Positions 17,946-25,051 of a DNA stretch of 64,000 bases are shown here, piece after piece (within the stretch, counting starts at the first letter, position 1; each line of letters starts with the position of its first letter). The stretch is from NCBI RefSeq assembly GCF_900101605.1, contig NZ_FMUR01000003.1, positions 201,213 through 265,212 of the forward strand, in the 5' to 3' direction. The DNA is from Butyrivibrio hungatei (GTDB lineage: Bacteria; Bacillota; Clostridia; Lachnospirales; Lachnospiraceae). Position numbers and translations under genes: made by a program. Below the pieces are notes generated by a model. It was not told where the DNA came from. It searched no databases and saw nothing but the letters and a program-made list of their open reading frames with translations.

Positions 17946-18485
17946 ATGAATAATCAAAAGACACTGTTTATCACTCATGCTGCAGTTATCGCAGCTCTTT
18001 ACGTTGTGCTCACGCACGTTGCAAACGCACTGGGACTTGCAAATTACGCGATTCAGGTTCGTTTCTCGGAGGCGCTTACCATTCTGCCTTTTTTCACACC
18101 CGCCGCAATACCGGGGCTTTTTATCGGATGCATAATTTCCAATATAACAACAGGCTGTATGCTCCTTGATGTCATATTCGGCTCTTTCGCAACACTTCTT
18201 GGCGCACTTGGAACTTATTTTATTTCACATGGGGTAAAAAAATATTCTTCACCCGATTTTTTCTGCACAAGCAAGTTAAGAACGTGGCTCTGCCCGCTTC
18301 CTCCGATAGTCGCAAATACAATAATCGTTCCTCTCGTTCTTATTCATGTATATAAAATTGAAGGAACCCTTCCATACTTCATGCTGACGGTATTTATAGG
18401 CGAAGTAATATCTTGCTTCGTTCTTGGAATGCTCTTACTGTTTGCACTTGATAAAAGAAAAGATGCCATCTTTGGAAATAACTGA
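17946..18485 (+). CDS. queT: QueT-type ECF transporter S component (queuosine precursor uptake)
   Basis: 179 residues with about five or six hydrophobic helices. It carries QueT family signatures: VRFSEALTILPFFTPAAIPGL near residue 45 and a Gly-rich helix GSFATLLGALGTY. In ECF transporters the S component binds the vitamin-like substrate and borrows a shared energising module encoded elsewhere. Here the substrate is inferred to be preQ1/preQ0 because of the riboswitch directly upstream. The ATG at 17946 follows AAAGGAG. It is a single-gene unit closed by a strong terminator. Confidence 0.9.
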   Translation: MNNQKTLFITHAAVIAALYVVLTHVANALGLANYAIQVRFSEALTILPFFTPAAIPGLFIGCIISNITTGCMLLDVIFGSFATLLGALGTYFISHGVKKYSSPDFFCTSKLRTWLCPLPPIVANTIIVPLVLIHVYKIEGTLPYFMLTVFIGEVISCFVLGMLLLFALDKRKDAIFGNN

Positions 18486-18518
18486 ATTAAAGAAAACAAC
18501 TCTCAATAATATAAAACA

Positions 18519-18560
18519 GCCCGCGGATTGTAATACGCAATCCGCGGGCCGTATTTTTTT
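18519..18560 (+). terminator. Terminator of queT
   Basis: 12-bp arms GCCCGCGGATTG / CAATCCGCGGGC with a 7-base loop, followed by CGTATTTTTTTT. Confidence 0.9.
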
Positions 18561-18635
18561 TTAACATTCTTTTGTTAGTATCAAAGCAATAAAGATAACA
18601 GCAACCAGTATAAGCTGAAATGTCAAATATAACAT
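18561..18635 (-). CDS. 24-residue single-span membrane microprotein
   Basis: It begins MLYLTFQ and ends LTKEC, with an uninterrupted hydrophobic stretch of about 16 residues between, enough for one transmembrane helix. The ATG at 18635 lies 4 bases after the histidine kinase stop codon, and GAAGGGTAAG overlaps the end of the kinase gene as a ribosome site. The pattern suggests translational coupling to the kinase. Small membrane proteins of this kind often modulate a sensor kinase or transporter, but the role here is inference. The stop codon abuts the queT terminator's T run. Confidence 0.5.
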   Translation of the reverse strand: MLYLTFQLILVAVIFIALILTKEC

Positions 18636-18639
18636 ATTC

Positions 18640-21024
18640 TTACCCTTCGCTTTTATCGATGACGTCAAACTCAAGGATCACCTTAAAGAAATCGCCGTCT
18701 ATAGTTAAATTCATTGATCCGCCCATGGCTTTTGTAAGACTGCTTGCGATAGAAAGTCCAAGTCCGTTTCCGTCCGTATATCTCGATTTATCTCCTCTGA
18801 CAAATCTCTCCATAAGTTCATCGGGCGTGATATTTAACTGTTCTCTTGACGTATTTCTAAAAATAAATCTAAGCTTATCGTCTTCTTTTTTAAGATCTAC
18901 GTATGCTCTGGTATCTGCCTTGGCATATTTGACAATGTTACTCATGATATTGTCAAATACCCTCCAAAGATATCTATTGTCTGCAAGAAGCATCATTTTT
19001 TCTTCGGAGCTGCTCACAACAACCTCAATCTGCTTTTCTTTTAACCGCTCCGCAAATTCTCCGATTGATTGATCGAGCAGAACCTTCGCATCCACTTCTT
19101 CCATGTTAAGATTTATATTTCCGGTTGTGATCTTAGCTGCTTCAATAATATCTTCAACAAGCTTTTTAAGTCTCAGTGACTGTCTGTTTAAAACTTCAAG
19201 ATACTCATTTACTTTCTCGCTTTCTATATTTTCTTTTCCGAGAAGATCTACATAATTGATTATTGATGTAATAGGCGTCTTAATATCATGAGATACATTT
19301 GTGATAAGTTCGGTCCTCATTCTCTCGCTCTTTGTCTGCTCCGCAAGCGCAATCTCAAATCCTGATTGAATCTCATTTATCGCATTACCTGTATCCTCAA
19401 AAAACTGCGGCATTCCCGCCACGTCGACACGTGCTGTTGTATCTCCCTTTGCAAGCTTTTCCGCAGCATCTTTTATCTTCGAATAACTCCTAATTCCCCA
19501 GAATATAAATACTGCAAGGACAACTTTGTCCATAAAGACACCCAAAAATGCCACAAGAATTCCAGCATAAACGGTAATCTCATACAAAAACAACGTGATC
19601 ATAAATAAAATCATCGGAACCGCAACATAGACAATCCATATCCGTTTCTTCCAATCATATCTCATCAACAGTCCTAAAATCACGCTATTCTCGCGTAATT
19701 TATGGAGTTTAATATTAACAGCCACTATAGAACAGAAAATCAGCAACATTACTATATTCAAAACTAAGTCAATTACTATAGAACAAATCCATAAAGCTGC
19801 CGATTCTTTATAGGACAATCTATCTATTATAACAACAAATAAGAGCTCTAATATCGCTCCTCCAAACACTAACGCCTCAATCGGTATCTTATCAATAGGA
19901 CCCGCCACAATTTCATCACTCTGCCTTGTATGTCCTGCTGCTTTTAGGAATATTACCAAGCATACACATGCCAATATAAAAGAAATAATGCACATTATCG
20001 GAAGAAAAGGGTTAACCGCGTTTGCCATGCCAACAACTTTTTGAGCCTCTGCATAATAATCATGTACATGGCCTTCGGCAGAAAGCTTGGCTTCATTAGG
20101 AAAACAAACAAAAGTATAATTCTTGACTTCAGAATTCGGATCTGCTGTATTAATTGTTGAGAAATCACTTAAATACGCAACCGGCATTTCATAAGAAGAA
20201 TCATTATTCATCGTATCCTTTAAAGTATTATGAAGCTGCGACAGATCTACAACATAATCCCCACTAATAACACCAACACCTCTAGTTTCATCATCCGCCG
20301 TCAAATACAGATTAACTCCCGGTGCAGTCTTCGAAATCGGTTCATATTCGGTGTTATCACCCATAGAAAACTTGCCTGTGTCCCAAGCCTGTTTATAAGC
20401 TCCATCCAAATTTAGTATCTCATCTGCACTTATGTCCGAATAACTGTCACCTAATTCATACTCAATACCCAGAGGATATAATTTGTTATTTGCATACGCA
20501 TACGCCCTTCCATCCAAGATATCATATCCTATGCCCTCTATGTCATAATTTACCGTTCCAATAAAATTAGCCGTTCCAATGCACCGATAGTACCTTGGAA
20601 CAATCATATCTATAAAATTACATTTACCAACACTCTTAAAATGCGTATTCTTACCGATTCTATATGTTTGAATGTAACACTCTTCCTCTTTGGGCACAGA
20701 AACTCCGCTGAAATTCCGATAAAAATATATTCCATCGTCATTCAGATCGGTTTTTTCTGTCACTATCCCATCAACGATTCCAAAGTAACAATTCATCTCG
20801 TTTAGGAGGTCAGCATTGAATCCGGAATCATATTTGGAAAGAGCTATTGCAGCATAAGCCTGTGCCGCATTAGAGTATATATGTTCTCTAAAATCATCTC
20901 CGTAATTAAATTCCGTACCATTAAATAAAAACCAGGCAATCGTGCTCATTAAAAAAAACATAGAAAAAAATATGCATGCTATTGCCAATAAAATTTTAGC
21001 TTTCTTACTGTAAAAACGTCTCAT
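18640..21024 (-). CDS. Sensor histidine kinase with large extracellular domain
   Basis: 794 residues. One N-terminal transmembrane helix (about 10-34) and an extracytoplasmic region of about 300 residues are followed by several further membrane helices (roughly 336-520). Then come a HAMP-like segment, the dimerisation domain with phospho-acceptor His near 579 (NVSHDIKTP), and an ATPase domain with N box (FDNIMSNIVKYA) and G box (GNGLGLSIASSL). It overlaps the response regulator gene by 4 bases (ATGA). The extracellular domain matches nothing I recognise. The multi-helix middle suggests sensing in or at the membrane, and the cognate microprotein lies directly 3'. Confidence 0.92.
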   Translation of the reverse strand: MRRFYSKKAKILLAIACIFFSMFFLMSTIAWFLFNGTEFNYGDDFREHIYSNAAQAYAAIALSKYDSGFNADLLNEMNCYFGIVDGIVTEKTDLNDDGIYFYRNFSGVSVPKEEECYIQTYRIGKNTHFKSVGKCNFIDMIVPRYYRCIGTANFIGTVNYDIEGIGYDILDGRAYAYANNKLYPLGIEYELGDSYSDISADEILNLDGAYKQAWDTGKFSMGDNTEYEPISKTAPGVNLYLTADDETRGVGVISGDYVVDLSQLHNTLKDTMNNDSSYEMPVAYLSDFSTINTADPNSEVKNYTFVCFPNEAKLSAEGHVHDYYAEAQKVVGMANAVNPFLPIMCIISFILACVCLVIFLKAAGHTRQSDEIVAGPIDKIPIEALVFGGAILELLFVVIIDRLSYKESAALWICSIVIDLVLNIVMLLIFCSIVAVNIKLHKLRENSVILGLLMRYDWKKRIWIVYVAVPMILFMITLFLYEITVYAGILVAFLGVFMDKVVLAVFIFWGIRSYSKIKDAAEKLAKGDTTARVDVAGMPQFFEDTGNAINEIQSGFEIALAEQTKSERMRTELITNVSHDIKTPITSIINYVDLLGKENIESEKVNEYLEVLNRQSLRLKKLVEDIIEAAKITTGNINLNMEEVDAKVLLDQSIGEFAERLKEKQIEVVVSSSEEKMMLLADNRYLWRVFDNIMSNIVKYAKADTRAYVDLKKEDDKLRFIFRNTSREQLNITPDELMERFVRGDKSRYTDGNGLGLSIASSLTKAMGGSMNLTIDGDFFKVILEFDVIDKSEG

Positions 21025-21755
21025 GTTTTCCTTTCCCGAGGTGTTCCCTTCTCAATCTTGTATCCTCGTCCCCAGACAGCTATCAGATATCTGGGATTCG
21101 TGCTGTCGTATTCCAATTTTTCTCTCAAATGCCTGATATGAACAGCTACAGTGCTTTCGGCACCTATCATTGTTTCTTTCCAGACACTTGTATATATCTC
21201 TTTCGGAGAAAAAACTTCACCCGGGTGAGTCATCAAAAGTTTTAAAATATCATATTCCAGCGGAGTGAGCGAAACCGGGTTTCCGTCCAAAGTCACTTCT
21301 TTTGCCTTATCATTTAATTCGATGCCACCGATAGTGATCATATCTGCATTTGTTACCGTTTGAGAAGTTCCTTTTGCCCCAAGCATCGTATAACGGCGGA
21401 TCTGAGACTTTACTCTTGCCATAAGCTCAACCTGATTAAACGGCTTTGTGACATAGTCGTCTGCACCGACCGTCAGCCCCACAACTTTGTCCGTATCCTC
21501 ACTCTTTGCAGTCAGCATGATTATCGGAACATTTGATGTTTTCCTTATCTCTGCCATAGCTTCTATTCCGTCCATTTCAGGCATCATTACATCCATAAGA
21601 ATAAGATGTATGTCATCTCCGATCGGACTTTTCATTATCTCAACGGCTTCTTTTCCGTTAGAAGCAGAAACAACCTTCATTCCCTCACTTTCAAGATATA
21701 TACGAAGCGCGGAAACAATGTCCCGTTCATCATCACAAATAAGAATATTGTTCAT
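21021..21755 (-). CDS. OmpR/PhoB-family response regulator
   Basis: A receiver domain has the acidic pocket ICDDERD, phospho-Asp in LILMDVMMPEMDG, Thr in MLTAKS and Lys in DYVTKPF. It is followed by a winged-helix DNA-binding domain (SLTPLEYDILKLLMTHPGEVFSPKEIY, then VAVHIRHLREKLE). The ATG at 21755 follows GGGAGAG; the ATG four codons earlier does not fit. It is the first gene of the kinase operon. Repeats of CTTAAA upstream suggest autoregulation. Confidence 0.94.
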   Translation of the reverse strand: MNNILICDDERDIVSALRIYLESEGMKVVSASNGKEAVEIMKSPIGDDIHLILMDVMMPEMDGIEAMAEIRKTSNVPIIMLTAKSEDTDKVVGLTVGADDYVTKPFNQVELMARVKSQIRRYTMLGAKGTSQTVTNADMITIGGIELNDKAKEVTLDGNPVSLTPLEYDILKLLMTHPGEVFSPKEIYTSVWKETMIGAESTVAVHIRHLREKLEYDSTNPRYLIAVWGRGYKIEKGTPRERKT

Positions 21756-21794
21756 TTTCTCTCCCATATATTTTCAATGATTAATCATAGCTAC

Positions 21795-21851
21795 ATTGTA
21801 TTGAAAAAGTTTTTAAGTTCCAATAGGGTAAATCTTTAAGATTTGTTTAAG
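21795..21851 (-). promoter_or_regulatory. Promoter of the two-component operon with CTTAAA repeats
   Basis: Minus-strand promoter: TTGGAA (21818-21823), 17 bases, TACAAT (21795-21800). CTTAAA occurs three times in the same orientation, at 21812-21817, 21835-21840 and 21846-21851. The two upstream copies are 11 bases apart, one helical turn, as expected for tandem OmpR-family monomers, and the third is 23 bases from the middle copy. Confidence 0.55.
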
Positions 21852-21919
21852 ACACGAAAAACTTCCCACGCCCCTGTGGCGAGCAGAAAGTTTTTTGGGA
21901 AGACACTATAGACGCACAA

Positions 21920-21966
21920 AAGAGGCTGTAGCACAGGATGAACGGATCATCCGGCCACAGCCTCTT
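21920..21966. terminator. Hairpin between lipoprotein gene and two-component operon
   Basis: 10-bp arms AAGAGGCTGT / ACAGCCTCTT with a 27-base loop that itself contains GGATGATCC-like pairing. It lies 3' of the minus-strand lipoprotein gene and probably ends its transcript. The T tract is short. Confidence 0.55.
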
Positions 21967-22018
21967 GTTTTTGTAAAAATATATTTCCTTCGCGAAATGC
22001 CGATGCACACAAGCGGCA

Positions 22019-22696
22019 TTATTTATCGAATTGGATTCCTCCCAAGATCAAAGTAACCATATCCGATGTATTTGTATCCTCTATGTCATCTCCGACAAAC
22101 TTCTCGTAAACTTCCATTGAGAAGCCGCCATCCTTATAATCTCTTGTAAAAGCGGAAACGAAAGGTCCCTTGGAAGAATCTTCCGGCTCCTTATTTATAA
22201 AATAGCTCTTTACATTCTCTACATACATGAAATCTTCTCTGTCTTCAATCTGTGCTCCGCCATATTCCTTGGCAAAATCATCCGCAAGTTCTTTTCCGGA
22301 CTTACCTTCTTGATACTTGAAAGTAATTGTAGCAGGTTCGCCCTTTCCGCCTGTATAAGTAAATACTACTTTGTCACTCTGTCGGTCGACCTTAAAGTAA
22401 GTGGGATCATACGGCACGCTCCATCCGTTGGGATCCTTATACACTTCTTCTTTTGCCTCAGCACCGTCTGATAACTCACCGTCTGTAGTTTCTTCCGCTA
22501 CATCGGAATCTGTATCATTCTCAGTATCTGTATTTTCATCTGAAGTTACTTCCGCGTCATTGGAATCACCGCTTAACACATCGGTTACTCCCGTTTCTTC
22601 AATAACTTCCTTTGGATTACATCCCGTCAACATAGCTGTAGCCATTATTGCCACCACCATATAAGATAATACTTTTCTCACTAATTTTGCTTTCAT
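22019..22696 (-). CDS. Lipoprotein with acidic linker, unknown function
   Basis: 225 residues. Lipobox LTGC near residue 26, then an Asp/Glu/Thr-rich linker of about 65 residues and a globular domain of about 130 residues (GWSVPYDPTYFKVDR, VVFTYTGGKGEPATITFKYQ). It is probably anchored on the outer face of the membrane. GGAGG precedes the ATG by 9 bases. It is divergent from the three-lipoprotein cluster on the other strand and shares no obvious sequence with it. I do not recognise the domain. Confidence 0.8.
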   Translation of the reverse strand: MKAKLVRKVLSYMVVAIMATAMLTGCNPKEVIEETGVTDVLSGDSNDAEVTSDENTDTENDTDSDVAEETTDGELSDGAEAKEEVYKDPNGWSVPYDPTYFKVDRQSDKVVFTYTGGKGEPATITFKYQEGKSGKELADDFAKEYGGAQIEDREDFMYVENVKSYFINKEPEDSSKGPFVSAFTRDYKDGGFSMEVYEKFVGDDIEDTNTSDMVTLILGGIQFDK

Positions 22697-22748
22697 TCTG
22701 CTATTCCTCCAATTTCTATTAATTCATCCGCATAATACTATCAGGCCA

Positions 22749-22777
22749 TTGACATACAATAAGTGTTGTGCTATAAA
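22749..22777 (+). promoter_or_regulatory. Promoter of the lipoprotein cluster
   Basis: TTGACA (22749-22754), 17-base spacer, TATAAA (22772-22777), followed after about 70 bases by the first lipoprotein start. Confidence 0.65.
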
Positions 22778-22845
22778 CTGTATTAGCATCACTAATACAC
22801 ATTGTACGTGAATTATTTTAGCAGGAATTGAGGAGAATGTCTATT

Positions 22846-23460
22846 ATGAAAAAAAGAAATATAACAGCAATCATTATTGCATCATCAATTATGATGCTTT
22901 CGCTCGTAGGATGCGGTGTTACCGCCGAGTCGGATGACGGAGTTTCAGTCGGAACCGAATCAGAATCCCCCGAATCAACTGCAACCGAAACACCTGACGA
23001 AGAAGAAGATTTCAGCTCTGAGCTCGTCACCTATAAGCCAAGCAATCCTACCGCAGCAGATGCATCTTTTGAATATAACGGAAATACAGTTACTTATGCC
23101 AAAGACGATATTGAGAAAATCAAGTCCGCTTTAGGCAAGCCTGCCTTGGAAGATCAGGCTCCCAGCAGCGACGATCCAAGTGACAAATTGTATACATACG
23201 GCGAATTTCCGAACTCGGTTGACCTGACAGAAATCGGCGGAAAAGCTTCAACTATAACCATCTATGATACAAGCATTAAAACATCAAGAGGTATATCTAT
23301 AGGAAGCACATACAAAGATGTTATCGCAGCATATGGTGATGCCGAGATATCCAAACTTGACGGTTCAAATGAAGTCGATTATGCCTTCGACAATTACGTA
23401 TTGATATTCTTTTTTGACAACAATGAAAAAGTAAACGCTATCTTATACGGAGACGAGTAA
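22846..23460 (+). CDS. Tandem lipoprotein paralogue 1
   Basis: 204 residues: basic signal, lipobox LVGC, an acidic Thr/Glu-rich linker, then a small domain. The domain begins SFEYNGNTVTYAKDD and ends with the shared core ISIGSTYKDVIAAYGDAE and VLIFFFDNNEKVNAILYGDE. The SIGST-x-x-x-V-I-x-x-YG signature recalls SmpA/BLIP-like repeat domains, but assignment is tentative. The ATG at 22846 is 10 bases from AGGAG; the ATG at 22837 is too close to it. First of three related genes in a row. Confidence 0.8.
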   Translation: MKKRNITAIIIASSIMMLSLVGCGVTAESDDGVSVGTESESPESTATETPDEEEDFSSELVTYKPSNPTAADASFEYNGNTVTYAKDDIEKIKSALGKPALEDQAPSSDDPSDKLYTYGEFPNSVDLTEIGGKASTITIYDTSIKTSRGISIGSTYKDVIAAYGDAEISKLDGSNEVDYAFDNYVLIFFFDNNEKVNAILYGDE

Positions 23461-23485
23461 TTTTTTAGATTAGAGGAAAAAAATT

Positions 23486-24013
23486 ATGAAGAAAAAAACC
23501 GGTTTCTTATTGATAACTTTTACAGCATTTGCACTTATGGGATGCGGCGCCGTTTCAGACAATGCTTCAAAAGACGCCTCTTCCGTGCAGCAATCTCAGA
23601 CTGAAGAAAAAAACTTAGTCGATGCAGCTTTTGAATATAAAGAAAATACGTTTTCTCTTTTCGATGATCCGAATACAGTCATAGATAAATTAACTGCATG
23701 CGATACAGGTGAGAGCTCAACCTACATCCATTTGGGCAAAGAGTATTACGACGGCTACCAATCCCCCACCATGGATTATGAGATAATGAATAATTCAACG
23801 TTTATGTATGCCATATCCGATGAAAGCGTACTTACTTCAAATGGAATCAGTATAGGAAGTACACAGGATGAAGTCATTGCCGCCTATGACAATGCCGGAG
23901 AGCGAATAGGAAATTGGATTCTTTGCAATTTTAAAGATTACTATATCATCTTCTATTTTGATGATGATGATAAGGTTTATAAAATTGAATATGTAATAAA
24001 TGACACCAAATAA
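23486..24013 (+). CDS. Tandem lipoprotein paralogue 2
   Basis: 175 residues. Lipobox LMGC, a shorter Ser-rich linker, then the same domain (AFEYKENTFSLFDD, ISIGSTQDEVIAAYDNAG, YIIFYFDDDDKVYKIEYV). AGAGGAAAAA precedes the ATG. It starts 25 bases after paralogue 1 and is very likely in the same transcript. The conserved core again sits at the C-terminus, so the linker differs most between copies. Confidence 0.8.
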   Translation: MKKKTGFLLITFTAFALMGCGAVSDNASKDASSVQQSQTEEKNLVDAAFEYKENTFSLFDDPNTVIDKLTACDTGESSTYIHLGKEYYDGYQSPTMDYEIMNNSTFMYAISDESVLTSNGISIGSTQDEVIAAYDNAGERIGNWILCNFKDYYIIFYFDDDDKVYKIEYVINDTK

Positions 24014-24050
24014 ACTATAAAAATATAAAAAAGAAAAGCGGAGAAAGACC

Positions 24051-24974
24051 ATGAAAAGACACACAACAACAGCAACACTTCTCGCATCTGCAATAATGCT
24101 TGCACTTGTAGGCTGCGACGGAACATCAATGAGCGCTACAGAAGGAAGCAGCGAAATAGAAATGACCGAGGAAAACTTAAGAGAAATCGCAAAGGCAGAA
24201 ATGGTAGCAGGTGAAGACGCTTCATCAACCGCTTCTTCCGAAGAGGCCGCAACTGCCGCTTCATCTGAAGCATCAGCCGCAAATGCCGCATCCTCTGAAG
24301 CATCAGACGCAGCAACTACAGCTTCATCGGCTGAAAAGGCTGCAAGCAAAACAGATATAGCCGCTACTACCGCTTCATCAGCCGACAAGACTACAAGTAA
24401 AGCAGATGCAGCTTCAACTGCCACTTCCGCAACACCTGCCCCCGCTGAGAACAAGGCTACTGCATCTTCCAACACTGTAGCCAAGAGCGACGGCAAGGAT
24501 TATCAGTTTACTTATAACGGAAATGTAATATCCATAAATGATGATTTTGAAACAGTAAATAAAGCATTGGGCGGATACGTTCCCAGCGCTTCAAACATAC
24601 AAAATCTGCAATCATATTATTCATACGGCAAAAATGATGCTGTAGGAATGATATGCCGAAATGATTTTGGACCCGAAACTCCTATTACGATATCCACTCG
24701 TGTGGCAGGAATGACAACTTCACGTAATATTTCGGTCGGAAGTTCCAAAGACGAACTGATTGCAGCTTACGGATCTCCAAACGGCAAACATAGCCAAGTA
24801 TATGACGGAGCCACAGGCAAAGAATTGACCGAAGAAGAATATGTTGCCTATTTCGGCGACTCATTCGTCTATGACATGGGCGATATTCAGATCAGTTTCT
24901 CTGTTTCAAACGGAAAAGTCGCTTCCATCGAAATCAAGAATAATGCAAACTACAAAAAGTTCCAATGGAGTTAA
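24051..24974 (+). CDS. Tandem lipoprotein paralogue 3 with Ala/Ser/Thr-rich stalk
   Basis: 307 residues. Lipobox LVGC is followed by about 110 residues almost entirely Ala, Ser, Thr, Glu and Lys, with repeated ATTASSA/KADA-type words. The shared domain then follows (YQFTYNGNVISINDDFETV, ISVGSSKDELIAAYGSPNG, IQISFSVSNGKVASIEIKNN). The stalk looks like a cell-wall-spanning, possibly glycosylated spacer and is far longer than in the other two copies. AGCGGAGAAAG precedes the ATG. A terminator follows. Confidence 0.8.
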   Translation: MKRHTTTATLLASAIMLALVGCDGTSMSATEGSSEIEMTEENLREIAKAEMVAGEDASSTASSEEAATAASSEASAANAASSEASDAATTASSAEKAASKTDIAATTASSADKTTSKADAASTATSATPAPAENKATASSNTVAKSDGKDYQFTYNGNVISINDDFETVNKALGGYVPSASNIQNLQSYYSYGKNDAVGMICRNDFGPETPITISTRVAGMTTSRNISVGSSKDELIAAYGSPNGKHSQVYDGATGKELTEEEYVAYFGDSFVYDMGDIQISFSVSNGKVASIEIKNNANYKKFQWS

Positions 24975-24993
24975 AATCCAACCGGAGCTAAAA

Positions 24994-25029
24994 AAATGGG
25001 CTAAAGAGTCATATCTCTTTAGTCCATTT
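24994..25029. terminator. Bidirectional terminator between lipoproteins and GH3
   Basis: 15-bp arms AAATGGGCTAAAGAG / CTCTTTAGTCCATTT with one mismatch and a 6-base loop, AT-rich on both sides, between convergent genes. Confidence 0.8.
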
Positions 25030-25051
25030 CATTTTGTCTTTATCTTTATTC

